Shown: positions 18,207 to 27,011 of the stretch, piece by piece
Layout: the number at the start of each line of letters is the position of its first letter
Position numbering within the stretch: position 1 is the first letter of the stretch
The notes under the pieces: model-generated
What the model was told of the DNA's origin: nothing
Database searches by the model: none
Seen by the model: only the letters and a program-made list of their open reading frames with translations
NCBI GenBank assembly: GCA_003963305.1
Contig: RXJR01000011.1
Location: forward strand, 79,152-143,151
From: Candidatus Melainabacteria bacterium
GTDB lineage: Bacteria; Cyanobacteriota; Vampirovibrionia; Obscuribacterales; Obscuribacteraceae
Reading direction: 5' to 3'
Length of the DNA stretch: 64,000 nt
Program-made: the position numbers and the translations under genes

Positions 18207-19367
18207 CTACGGCCGCAAAGGTGGATGCTTCTTGATGAAATCGACGAGTTTCTGTGGGTTGTCGGATATCGTGATCATCTGCGCATACGGATGACCTACC
18301 GCCTGTTGAGCCAGGCATGAGTATACCTGAGACTGCAAATAGTGCCCTTCGCCAAGGAAAACCATGGGGCTGTAAAAGTTGAAGGTGGCGTAGTGGTTTT
18401 GTGCAGCGTCCATAAAGACTTCTTCGGTTGTAGCGGCACTACCAGGAGCAAAAACAACTCCATACATAGAAATAGCCAGCAGACCATCTTCCCGGATACT
18501 GTTGGAAAAATATTTACCGATGTGGGAAGCGAAAATATTTACTGGTTCATGCCCATAAAACCATGTGGGAACAGCAAGACTTTCAGCACCATTCGGATAA
18601 AGATCAACGACCTCGCGCGCACGTCCAATGTATCCTGGATCCATTGTGCCATCAGACTTTGAGTAATTCGGTGTTCTGGCCAAAATCGAGATAGCCTTGT
18701 CCAGCGCGTCATCGTCTGCGGTAGCAAGATAGGCGCCTAGATTCGCTGCTTCCATAATGCCGGGTCCACCGCCACTGGTGATGAAAAATCCAGCGCGAGT
18801 AAGCAGTCGAGCCAATTCCACAGTCTTTCGGTAATAAGGATCATCACGCGTAGCCAGGTGCCCACCCATGATCCCTACCGCCTTACGCACGGTCAATCCG
18901 GTTTCTTCATCGTATCCCAACAACTCCTTGATCGCCGTATCGATGGAGTAATCGTGAATACGTTGCGACAGAGCTTCCATGATGTCGGCATCATGTCCGC
19001 CATGCGCATCGAAATGTCTGTTAATTCGTACATCGAGACTGTTATTTTCGACGGGATCGTACCCTGTCATCAACTCTTGAGGTGAATACAGCGATGTACG
19101 ATACGGGTTATACGGCAGCCCCACAAACGGCGCAAAAAATTGTGCACCTTTGCGCATCAGCACAGTTACTTCGTCGACGCTTTCCAGTTTGCATCCGAGA
19201 AACATTGTGTTTTCCGTATTCACTTGCTCCCAATTCACACAGAGAATAGCGACATCAAGCCCCTGAACAACGCAGTTTTTCAAAGAGCCATCGCGAATAT
19301 GCGCGATAAACGTGTCTAAATCCCGAATGGTTTCGTACTTAAGTGGGCGAGGTTTAAGTTGTTGCAC
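18207..19367 (-). CDS. LOG-like Rossmann-fold nucleotide-binding protein
   Basis: The 386-residue protein contains the LOG/lysine-decarboxylase-like fold: VGIMGGHLATRDDPY, then ITSGGGPGIMEAANLGAYLA at about 195-214, and APGSAATTEEVFMDAA at about 313-328, which takes the place of the usual PGGxGTxxE. LOG proteins release nucleobases from nucleoside monophosphates; longer forms such as PpnN act in purine salvage. The altered PGG motif makes activity uncertain. The GTG start lies 3 bases after the adaptor gene's stop, with AGGTGA overlapping that stop, so it is the last gene of the efflux operon. Confidence 0.8.
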   Translation of the reverse strand: MQQLKPRPLKYETIRDLDTFIAHIRDGSLKNCVVQGLDVAILCVNWEQVNTENTMFLGCKLESVDEVTVLMRKGAQFFAPFVGLPYNPYRTSLYSPQELMTGYDPVENNSLDVRINRHFDAHGGHDADIMEALSQRIHDYSIDTAIKELLGYDEETGLTVRKAVGIMGGHLATRDDPYYRKTVELARLLTRAGFFITSGGGPGIMEAANLGAYLATADDDALDKAISILARTPNYSKSDGTMDPGYIGRAREVVDLYPNGAESLAVPTWFYGHEPVNIFASHIGKYFSNSIREDGLLAISMYGVVFAPGSAATTEEVFMDAAQNHYATFNFYSPMVFLGEGHYLQSQVYSCLAQQAVGHPYAQMITISDNPQKLVDFIKKHPPLRP

Positions 19368-19370
19368 AAA

Positions 19371-20867
19371 TCACCTAGTTGAGTCGGAGTCCTGAGATCT
19401 AAACGATTTTTCCCTTTCGGGATTGGGCGTTGCCATCGGCGCGCCTTCAGTATGATAAATGGGTCGCGATTCCGGCTCGGCTTCGGCTGTTCGGCGGTCT
19501 ACGTCAATCGGCTTGACCTCAGTGCCTTGCTTGAGTTCATCGCTGCCATGCAAAGCAACCTTATCACCCTGGTTGATGTCGCCGAAGATCTCCACCATGT
19601 TACCCATCATCTGCCCACGCTTTACTTTTACCCATTCGATCTTATTGTCTCGGTTTATGCGACAGACAAAAGTTTCAATGGTGGAATTTGTTTCTACAGC
19701 AGTCAGCGGCACGAACATCGTCGGATGCTGACGCTTGGTGGGCCAATACACTTCGCAGAACATGCCGGGCAACACGCGATTATCGTGGTTCCAGTAATTC
19801 AGCTCAACGGGCATGGTTCGGGTCTTCTGGTCAAGATAATTTCCCAACCGGGCCACCGTGCCAGTGAATTTTTCACCGGGGTGAGTGGAGACAGTAAATT
19901 GCACTTTAGCACCGGGAATGACACCACTTGTGTCGATCTCCGGAACAGGAGCGATGATGCGCAACAGATTTAGCTGCTGAATGCGAACAATAGGCGGATA
20001 AGCGCCCTTGCCGAGCGGTCCGACGAAGCTGCCCACATGCATGTTGCGTTCAGTTATGTATCCATCGAACGGAGCTGCAATCGTCAAGTAATCGGCAATG
20101 TCTGCGTAGTTTTTGGTTGCTTGACCTTGCGAAACGACTGAGTTCTTCAGGGCAGTGACTGCATTTTGGGCCGCTCGTACATTTTCCTGCCATGCCCGCA
20201 GTTTTTCCCGGTCTGCAGCCACTATTTTCTCAAGTACGATCACTTCGTTTGCGGACACAACACCGGGCACGAGCGACGCTTCCTTTGTGCGCGTGTATGT
20301 ATCGTTATCACCTTCCAACTTGGCAGTTACTTCAAGAACCTGCGCTTTTGCACTGGCAAGACGCGATTCAGCTTCATGGAGCTGCCCACTCACCGCTTGC
20401 GTCTTTGAATAAGCCTCATTAGTTTGTGCGTGCAATTCCGGTGCGATCAAGCCAACCATGAGCTGACCTTTTTTCACAACAGAACCGCGGTCTACGCCGA
20501 TCCACTTGATGAAGCCAGGCACCTTCGGGTAAATCGCAACGTCCTGATAGGCTTCTATTTCACCTGGAATTTGATCCACGCGGTCTAGAGTCTTCAACTG
20601 CACTGCCACTACCGGCAGTTCTCGCACAGTATCTGTACTGTCACCTACAACTTCTTTAGTGGAGTTCGAGCAAGATGAAAGACTGAGCGAAAGACAAACG
20701 GGCAGTATGGAACGCACAAGAAAGGCAGCAACAGATTTAGCGGCAGTCGCAATCTTCCTGTCGAGCTGGTCGCTTCGCTCACGGCGGTATTCCTCGAAAT
20801 TCCTGAGCGCTGAAATTCGAATTGTCATTGCATTCGCCTGCTTATTCATTGTCTGTTTCAGTTCCAT
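19371..20867 (-). CDS. RND efflux periplasmic adaptor, lipoprotein
   Basis: Membrane-fusion proteins join an RND pump to the outer-membrane channel. The 498-residue protein has a long basic leader and a hydrophobic segment ending in LSLSSCSN, a lipobox-like site. A lipoyl-like part (VAIYPKVPGFIKWIGVDRGSVVKKGQ split around a coiled coil) and beta-barrel segments follow. ATG 20867 (MELKQ) is preferred because it has AAGG and AGGAGA upstream and starts after the permease stop; a longer form would overlap the permease gene. The C-terminus after residue 450 is proline- and charge-rich. Confidence 0.88.
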   Translation of the reverse strand: MELKQTMNKQANAMTIRISALRNFEEYRRERSDQLDRKIATAAKSVAAFLVRSILPVCLSLSLSSCSNSTKEVVGDSTDTVRELPVVAVQLKTLDRVDQIPGEIEAYQDVAIYPKVPGFIKWIGVDRGSVVKKGQLMVGLIAPELHAQTNEAYSKTQAVSGQLHEAESRLASAKAQVLEVTAKLEGDNDTYTRTKEASLVPGVVSANEVIVLEKIVAADREKLRAWQENVRAAQNAVTALKNSVVSQGQATKNYADIADYLTIAAPFDGYITERNMHVGSFVGPLGKGAYPPIVRIQQLNLLRIIAPVPEIDTSGVIPGAKVQFTVSTHPGEKFTGTVARLGNYLDQKTRTMPVELNYWNHDNRVLPGMFCEVYWPTKRQHPTMFVPLTAVETNSTIETFVCRINRDNKIEWVKVKRGQMMGNMVEIFGDINQGDKVALHGSDELKQGTEVKPIDVDRRTAEAEPESRPIYHTEGAPMATPNPEREKSFRSQDSDSTR

Positions 20868-20886
20868 TGCCTTAAACAATTCTCTC

Positions 20887-23800
20887 CTATTCGCCTCGAT
20901 CGTCAGGGTGCATCGATGGTGATACCAATGAAGTCTTCTCTTGAATAAGGGCAAAAACCAGCGGCAATATTGTCAGGGCGGATATTGTCGATGCAGTCAA
21001 ACCGCCGATCACTGCGCGACCAAGCGGAGCACTCTGCGCGCCGCCACCGCCCAGCGCGAGTGCCATCGGCACCATACCAGCCACCATGGCGATAGACGTC
21101 ATGAGAATCGGACGCAAGCGCTCCTCGGCGCCTTTTAACGCCGCTTCCTCAGCAGACAAGCCGTCTAATCGATTACGTTCGGCGAAAGAAACAAGCAAAA
21201 TTGCGTTTGAAACGCCGACACCAATAGCCATAATGGCGCCCATAAACGATTCCACATTGAGTGTTGTATGCGTGCTCCACAGAGCCAGAAGAACTCCAAA
21301 AATAATAGCCGGAGCAGTAGACAGAACAATGGTCGCGAGCCTGGGCGACTGGAAGTATGAGGTCAACATCAAAAAGATGACACAGATAGCCAGTCCCAAA
21401 CCGCCAAACAAGTGATTGAAAGTATCTTTCAAAACAGGAACTTGTGCCCCTACTTTTGCACGAACGCCTCGGGGCGGTTTCCCTGCTCTGTCCAGAGCCT
21501 TCTCAACCTCCTCACCGACGTTGCCCAGATCCTTTCCGGAGATGTTGGCAGTTAAGGTCACCATTCTCATCATATTGTCGCGATCGTACTCACCGACGCA
21601 TTTTCCGTACTGCACTTTGGCAACGTCACCGATCAATGGATGCTGGCGATTTTCGGAGCGCATAGCGGGAAACTGCTGAATGTCTTCAATCGACCTGATC
21701 TGGTCCTGCGGCACCTGCACCTGCACTTGATACGATACGCCGGTCTTTCTATCCATCCAGAAATTTTCCAGAATATATCGGCTTGATGATGTAGCAGGAA
21801 CCAATGAATTACCGATTTGCTGCGGATTGAGATTAAACTGCCCAGCCAGTTCCCTGTCGATATTGATATCGACTGTAGGATAATCTTGCGGCTGACCGTA
21901 CTGCAAATCGCGTAGATAAGGAATCTTCGCCATCTCATTTTTGACTCGCTCAGCAAAAATCTTGTTTTCGGTCAAATCCGGCCCCTTCACGATAACCGCG
22001 ATAGGCGTGGGCGAGCCAAGGTTCATAATCTGACTGACGAGGTCGCCCGGTTCGAAAGAATATGCAACATCAGGCATGTCTTTTGCGAAGCGCTTGCGCA
22101 ATTTGTCTTTGAATGCCGACAGCTCGATGTGAGCTTCCTTGCGCAGCTTGAAGTCCATAACCGCCTCGTGCGGACCACTGGTCCACAAGAAAACAGAGCT
22201 GATGACAAACTGCACAGGCTGCTGACCGGCGTATCCCAGACTGGCGATCAAGTTACCCGGTCCGGCTTCCTCTTTGATGATTTCGATAGTCTTCAAGACT
22301 TTCTGTTCGGTCACTTCAACACGAGTGCCGGTTGCAGCTCTGATGCGGATGCGAAACTCTTCAGCATCAGCACCGGGGAACAACTCGCGCCCGATCTGAG
22401 TGAAGAGGAGCACGCTCAGCGAAATGAAAACAACCAGATAGATTGGAATGATGACGTTGCGCAGAGGCATTCCGCGTCTGACCAGGCCCGCGAATCGGCG
22501 CTGAAATTTATGGAAGCCGCCTTCCTCGCCACCCTCTTTTTGCGCTTTGACGAGCCAAACCGCCATGACCGGAACTAGTGTGCTGGAAAGAAGGAAAGAG
22601 GAAACCATGGCGAATCCGACCGCCAGTGATAGCGGAACGAAAAGCGCACGAGTGATACCAGTCATGAAAAACGACGGCACGAAAACGGCCAGAATCGACA
22701 TCATCGCCAGAAAGCGCGGCACCATCGTCTCGACACCAGCTGCAAGAGTGGCGCGCGTTATTGCTTCTCCTTTAGAAAGATGCACGTGGATGTTTTCAAT
22801 ATTTACTGTCGCTTCATCGACCAGAATCCCGATTGCAAGTGCCAATCCCGAAAGCGTCTGAATGTTAATCGTCTGCCCCGTCATCCACAACGCCACCGAA
22901 GCCCCCATCAGGGCGCAGGGAATCGTGGTGACGACGATCAGTGTGCTGCGTAAGTCTCGCAGGAACAGCAAGATCATCAAACCAGGCAACATAGCGCCGA
23001 GCGCTCCTTCCTGCAATACGTCTGCAATAGAATCAGTCACCTTTTTAGATTGATCGAACTCGTAACTGAGCTTCACATCAGGCGGGAGAATCGCCTGCAT
23101 TCGTGGCAATGCAGCCCGCAGAGCATTGACAACAGAAACGGTGGAAGCGTCTGCTCTTTTGATTACAGGCACATAGACTGTGCGCTTGCCGTTGTATAAA
23201 GCGTATCCTGCCAGGATGTCACTGGAATCCGTGATGGTCGCGATGTCTCGCATAAATACTGTCGGTCCCGGTCCCATCTTGATGGGAAGGTACTCGAGCT
23301 GCTTGATATCTGGCAAGTCTGTATTGACCGGCGAAATGCGCATGTAATCGCCCGTGCGCACGTTACCGGCCGGGGTGATCATGTTGCCTGTAGCGAGGGC
23401 ATTTACGATCATGTCTCCAGAAATATTGAATTGCCGCAGTTTTTGAGCATTGACATTGACAACGATAGTTCGCGCATTGCCACCCATCGGAGGCGGCGCG
23501 GATGCACCAGGTATGGTGCCCAGGTCGGGACGAACACGAACGAACGCCAGGTCCTGAATTTGATCGATTGTCTTGGTGGGGCTCGACAAGACGAGCTGAC
23601 CAACAGGAAGACTGCCTGCGTCGAAGCGCAAAACAAATGGTTCTAATGTTCCGGGTGGCATCAGAGTTCTGGCGCGGTCAACCATGGCAACGGTAGTAGA
23701 AAGTGCTTCCGCCATGTTCGTGCCGGGGTGGAAAAAGATCTGAATCATCGAGATGTTCTGAATCGATTTCGATTCGATGTGATCTACGCCAGGAATGTAG

Positions 23801-24015
23801 AGGAAGTGAATTTCGTAAGTGGAGACAAGATATCCTTCCATCTGATCCGGAGCCATGCCGCCGTATCCCTGAACGACGTAGATGGACGGAATGTTCAGAT
23901 CCGGGAAGATGTCTTGCTTCATCGTGCTCAAAGCCATAAAAGCAGCCAGGAAGAGACTGATGATGCCCACAACAATCGTAATTGGACGGCGCATTGACGC
24001 GCCAATAAGCCACAT
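20887..24015 (-). CDS. RND efflux permease
   Basis: A 1042-residue inner-membrane proton antiporter of the AcrB/HAE or CusA type. It begins MWLIGASMRRPITIVVG with the first helix, has the family's large periplasmic loops (YGGMAPDQMEGYLV early) and GILVDEATVNIENI near residue 396, which matches the proton-relay helix: the first Asp is kept and the second is Glu. VSNAILLVSFAERNR near residue 950 lacks the usual lysine. Substrates cannot be told; drug efflux and small-molecule export are equally possible. The ATG overlaps the stop of the TolC-like gene. Confidence 0.92.
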   Translation of the reverse strand: MWLIGASMRRPITIVVGIISLFLAAFMALSTMKQDIFPDLNIPSIYVVQGYGGMAPDQMEGYLVSTYEIHFLYIPGVDHIESKSIQNISMIQIFFHPGTNMAEALSTTVAMVDRARTLMPPGTLEPFVLRFDAGSLPVGQLVLSSPTKTIDQIQDLAFVRVRPDLGTIPGASAPPPMGGNARTIVVNVNAQKLRQFNISGDMIVNALATGNMITPAGNVRTGDYMRISPVNTDLPDIKQLEYLPIKMGPGPTVFMRDIATITDSSDILAGYALYNGKRTVYVPVIKRADASTVSVVNALRAALPRMQAILPPDVKLSYEFDQSKKVTDSIADVLQEGALGAMLPGLMILLFLRDLRSTLIVVTTIPCALMGASVALWMTGQTINIQTLSGLALAIGILVDEATVNIENIHVHLSKGEAITRATLAAGVETMVPRFLAMMSILAVFVPSFFMTGITRALFVPLSLAVGFAMVSSFLLSSTLVPVMAVWLVKAQKEGGEEGGFHKFQRRFAGLVRRGMPLRNVIIPIYLVVFISLSVLLFTQIGRELFPGADAEEFRIRIRAATGTRVEVTEQKVLKTIEIIKEEAGPGNLIASLGYAGQQPVQFVISSVFLWTSGPHEAVMDFKLRKEAHIELSAFKDKLRKRFAKDMPDVAYSFEPGDLVSQIMNLGSPTPIAVIVKGPDLTENKIFAERVKNEMAKIPYLRDLQYGQPQDYPTVDINIDRELAGQFNLNPQQIGNSLVPATSSSRYILENFWMDRKTGVSYQVQVQVPQDQIRSIEDIQQFPAMRSENRQHPLIGDVAKVQYGKCVGEYDRDNMMRMVTLTANISGKDLGNVGEEVEKALDRAGKPPRGVRAKVGAQVPVLKDTFNHLFGGLGLAICVIFLMLTSYFQSPRLATIVLSTAPAIIFGVLLALWSTHTTLNVESFMGAIMAIGVGVSNAILLVSFAERNRLDGLSAEEAALKGAEERLRPILMTSIAMVAGMVPMALALGGGGAQSAPLGRAVIGGLTASTISALTILPLVFALIQEKTSLVSPSMHPDDRGE

Positions 24016-25523
24016 TATTTACTGCCCTCCGCACTCGCAACGAGGGACATGAACGGGCTCAAGTTGCCCTGAGCATATGCACACGCCAGGATGGATCGCC
24101 AGACGCGTACCTCCGCCACGGCGTCTTCGACCTCGGCACGAGCCAGAATTCGCTCGGCCTCGGCAACTTCAACAATGGTCGAAAGTCCCACTCGATATCT
24201 CTCCAGCGCTTTGATTTCGTTTTCTTTGGCAGCTTTGATTAAGACTGGCGTTTCATCAGCGATGCGCCTGGCATTTTCAAGCAAGATTTTCGCGCGCGCG
24301 TCTTTCTGCGCCAAAACCTGAAGTGCCAAATCATAGCTTGCTCTTTGAGCTTGCTCATTCTGGATCGCCATACGTTTCTGGGCTTTGATCTTGAAATAAT
24401 CCATAGCCGGAAAACTTATGGACAGACCCGCCACCCAGTTAGCGACCTGGGGCAGAGCGCCATCCGCCACAGGTGAAAGAACATTGTTGCGCACGCCGCT
24501 GCCCCGCCCCCAGATGGCTGAGTGGAGCCAGATGTGAGGGTAGTATGTCTTGTTCAACACCTGCACTTGTGAGCCTGCAGTTTTGACTTCGGCGTTCCGC
24601 AAAATCGCGTAAGGATGCAAACCCAGGTCGACTACCTGGGCAACGAACAGTTTTGCCGGGCGTTTAATCCACGGCGAGTCTTCGATACCGATATAACTTC
24701 CTGCTAACCCCATCGATTCAGATAAATCAACACGGGCAAGCTCGGTTTCACGCTCCGCTTCTATCAGCGCAATACGCGCAAATGAGAGGTCAGCGTCGGC
24801 ACGAGCAGCGTCTACTCCGGGTCTTAGCCCTTTGTCAACGAGAGTGTGCACGATCAACGCCCAAGCCTCCATGCGCTTGACTGTTGCCTTCTGGGCGCGA
24901 ATCGTCTGTTTCGCTGCCACAGTCTGCAGATAGGCTTCGGCTGCAGCGGCAGCCACGTCAAGGTCGGTCAAACGCACCTGGGCGTTTGCGGCAGCGTAGT
25001 CTGATTTCGCCAGACCCACGTTGGCATGTCGCAGACCGAAGTCATACAACTCCCAAGAGAAATTGGCGCCGGCGTTGTTCGCCCAGACACTGCTAAGCGA
25101 CGACCCGCGCTTCTCCGCCCCGGTTTGCATGGGGATGACATCCAGAGTCTGCGGAAAGATAGCGCCGGCGATGACGTTGGACGTGGTTCGCAACTCCTGG
25201 AAAAGCACGTCAAAAGTCGGCAAGTACGCCGTGCGTGCCAGGGTGATGCCGGCGCGGGTCTGCATGACACGCGCTTTCGCATGACGAATCGTGGGGAAGT
25301 TCCGCAGTGACGTGTCGACCGCCGCAGTCAGGGAGTAAAGCTGCTGCAAGGGCGCTCTCAGCGCCGGGGGCATCTCACCGGGCTCTTGCCCAGCCGCAAA
25401 ACTGGGCGTTACAGTAAAACCGACTGAGAAACACACGAAGGCAAGGCAAGCCAAAACCAGAACTGGTAATGCGGATGCCCGTGACAGCTTCATCAAAAAC
25501 GCAAAGGCGCAGGCCCTTGACAC
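24015..25523 (-). CDS. TolC-like outer membrane efflux protein
   Basis: The 502-residue protein has an N-terminal signal peptide (LPVLVLACLAFVCFS, cleavage near SFAAG) and the two repeated helical halves of the outer-membrane efflux family, for example ARVMQTRAGITLARTAYLP and YRVGLSTIVEVAEAERILAR near the C-terminus. The start is a GTG at 25523 with a perfect AGGAGG five bases upstream (25529-25534). It is the first gene of the operon that continues with permease, adaptor and LOG-like protein. Confidence 0.9.
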   Translation of the reverse strand: MSRACAFAFLMKLSRASALPVLVLACLAFVCFSVGFTVTPSFAAGQEPGEMPPALRAPLQQLYSLTAAVDTSLRNFPTIRHAKARVMQTRAGITLARTAYLPTFDVLFQELRTTSNVIAGAIFPQTLDVIPMQTGAEKRGSSLSSVWANNAGANFSWELYDFGLRHANVGLAKSDYAAANAQVRLTDLDVAAAAAEAYLQTVAAKQTIRAQKATVKRMEAWALIVHTLVDKGLRPGVDAARADADLSFARIALIEAERETELARVDLSESMGLAGSYIGIEDSPWIKRPAKLFVAQVVDLGLHPYAILRNAEVKTAGSQVQVLNKTYYPHIWLHSAIWGRGSGVRNNVLSPVADGALPQVANWVAGLSISFPAMDYFKIKAQKRMAIQNEQAQRASYDLALQVLAQKDARAKILLENARRIADETPVLIKAAKENEIKALERYRVGLSTIVEVAEAERILARAEVEDAVAEVRVWRSILACAYAQGNLSPFMSLVASAEGSK

Positions 25524-25631
25524 CTCGTCCTCCTGCCATCTCAGAAAGCGACCACGCCTTCCGACGAATACATACGATACCTAAAAGATAGCGAAAGACT
25601 ATTAACAGGGATCAAGCTTCCATGTACTTAT

Positions 25632-25668
25632 AGCTTTTCAACCGCTTCAGCCGAGGGCTTGAAAAGCT
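25632..25668. promoter_or_regulatory. Perfect 10-bp inverted repeat upstream of the efflux operon
   Basis: AGCTTTTCAA (25632-25641) and TTGAAAAGCT (25659-25668) are exact complements with 17 bases between. The repeat sits between the divergent TolC-like gene and the gene at 25746, about 110 bases before the TolC start. It could be an operator for a dimeric regulator or a leader-RNA hairpin. I cannot choose. Confidence 0.5.
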
Positions 25669-25745
25669 CCACGGGGATTTCACACTTTGTTCGTAGTCTA
25701 AACACGTCAGCCAAATCACCCGTCACTAACCGCTGGAGATAACGA

Positions 25746-26084
25746 ATGCTTTTAGGAAAATTGCCTGCTTCAAACAATAACGACGAACAGCACGTTTTTC
25801 GTATGATCGGTGCCTCTGCAGACGTCGTAAGTTCCTGCAAAGCGACCATGGCAGCGCACGGATTTGGCGGTTTCATCTCTTACGGACAGAATTTCGTTTG
25901 CTCAAAAAGCGTGGAAGGGTCGCAATCTGCAGTTGTCGTCTACGTTGAGTGCACGATGGTGCACCCCGACCTCTACCAGATCTCTTTCAGAAAATCAGAG
26001 TCACGCTCAGCCTCATTGCTCGGACAACTGGTGCACAAAAAACTGGAACGCGTTAAGGGCGCACTAGAGAGAAAAGCCGCCTAG
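25746..26084 (+). CDS. Hypothetical protein, 112 residues
   Basis: Not recognised. It has a good ribosome site (GGAGATAACG) and an even composition with no signal peptide. Central residues HGFGGFISYGQNFVCSKS and VVVYVECTMVHPDLYQ suggest a small alpha/beta domain; the C-terminus is a basic helix (VHKKLERVKGALERKAA). It is divergent from the efflux operon. The 170 bases after it contain no clear feature. Confidence 0.65.
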   Translation: MLLGKLPASNNNDEQHVFRMIGASADVVSSCKATMAAHGFGGFISYGQNFVCSKSVEGSQSAVVVYVECTMVHPDLYQISFRKSESRSASLLGQLVHKKLERVKGALERKAA

Positions 26085-26254
26085 AAAGAATCTGCAACTC
26101 CCTAGAAAGCAGCATCGCCAGAACGGTTCAACTTTCTGGCTCGCGTCACAAGCGTGTCACGAGAGTATGCAATTATGATTAAGTCACCGATGAACCCCGG
26201 CGACACCAGGTTAAGGAAGCTGCATCGCAGCTTCGATTTTGAGGTGAACAAATT

Positions 26255-26509
26255 ATGGCAGGCGATAAAGTCGATCCACGTGCAGAGAAGGCTTGTGCAG
26301 AACCTGGATTTTGGCAAGCGCTTGGAGAAAAGCTTCATCTCGTCGATAAATCTTGCAATCAGGCCGTTGAAGCAATGAAGCCGCCCACCAATGCCAATGC
26401 CCAGAGAGAACTGCCGAACCTGTTGATTGAAGGAATTGAAGGGGCGAAGCGCCAGGGACGCACTGGAACCATCAATAAGCAAGAAGCTGAGATGTTGAAA
26501 GAGATTTAG
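26255..26509 (+). CDS. Hypothetical small protein, 84 residues
   Basis: Unrecognised small, hydrophilic, mostly helical protein. GAGGTGA sits seven bases before the ATG, and a strong terminator follows 40 bases after the stop, which together support expression. It contains two Cys residues (KACAEPGFW and DKSCNQAV). The competing reading on the other strand has an unlikely composition, so I reject it. Confidence 0.65.
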   Translation: MAGDKVDPRAEKACAEPGFWQALGEKLHLVDKSCNQAVEAMKPPTNANAQRELPNLLIEGIEGAKRQGRTGTINKQEAEMLKEI

Positions 26510-26549
26510 AGCGATAAGCGCTCACGTCAGACAAGTTAGTTAGGGAACG

Positions 26550-26577
26550 AAAAAGCGGGTCTTTGATCCGCTTTTTT
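26550..26577 (+). terminator. Rho-independent terminator
   Basis: A 12-bp stem (AAAAAGCGGGTC pairing with GATCCGCTTTTT, one G-U) with a TTT loop ends in a T run. It follows the 84-residue gene and, being A-rich on the left arm, could also work from the other strand. Confidence 0.9.
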
Positions 26578-26621
26578 GACATCCGCCTTTATTGTGCGAG
26601 ACTCATCAACTACAAGTTCAT

Positions 26622-26939
26622 CTATGTTTGACTTGGAGCAAACATCTTCACATTCAATGCATTGAAAGAGTCGGCATTATTGTTGAACAGAAGCGGTGGC
26701 GATTTGTCAAAAGTCAATGATGATGATGATGATGATCTTGTTGTTGTAGATTGTGTTGACGTTGCTGATTTATCGAACTGAAGCGGAACAGCATTTTCAA
26801 ACGAAAGCTGTCCACCACGCTCAAAACCTGCTATCGCTCCGTCGGCGAAGCCAGCAACGCGCAAAGGTTCCGGCGCCCGGTCGTATACCTGAACCGAATA
26901 CTCAACAGGTCTGGCATTTTGCTGGAAATGAGCTTTCAT
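26622..26939 (-). CDS. Hypothetical protein, 105 residues, with serine run
   Basis: Unrecognised. Low-complexity middle with Thr and Ser runs (TTTRSSSSSS, encoded by a GAT/ATC triplet repeat at about 26717-26735) and two similar short motifs, SFENAVPLQFDKS and LTFDKSPPLLFNN. I chose ATG 26939 (MKAHFQQ) because GAGGTTCG lies just upstream; that site is inside a hairpin (see next entry). No signal peptide. Confidence 0.6.
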   Translation of the reverse strand: MKAHFQQNARPVEYSVQVYDRAPEPLRVAGFADGAIAGFERGGQLSFENAVPLQFDKSATSTQSTTTRSSSSSSLTFDKSPPLLFNNNADSFNALNVKMFAPSQT

Positions 26940-26943
26940 AATC

Positions 26944-26968
26944 GAACCTCGCAATTTCGATGAGGTTC
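26944..26968 (-). promoter_or_regulatory. Hairpin that covers the ribosome-binding site
   Basis: On the - strand, GAACCTC (26968-26962) can pair with GAGGTTC (26950-26944), loop 11 bases. The second arm is the Shine-Dalgarno sequence of the gene starting at 26939, so the fold would hide it. It could also be the terminator of the upstream gene, which stops 44 bases before it. Confidence 0.5.
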
Positions 26969-27011
26969 CATAAAAATGTCACAGGAATATGGAAAAGTCG
27001 TGACCCAGAAT

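Noticed and set aside
25628-25876. A - strand frame of 82 codons whose last half looks protein-like
   Set aside because: It overlaps the start of the better supported + gene at 25746 and its end contains the palindrome; no ribosome site.
26102-26482. A 126-codon - strand frame
   Set aside because: It is the antisense of the 84-residue gene, which has a good ribosome site and terminator; composition is rich in Leu, Ser and Phe as expected of an antisense reading.
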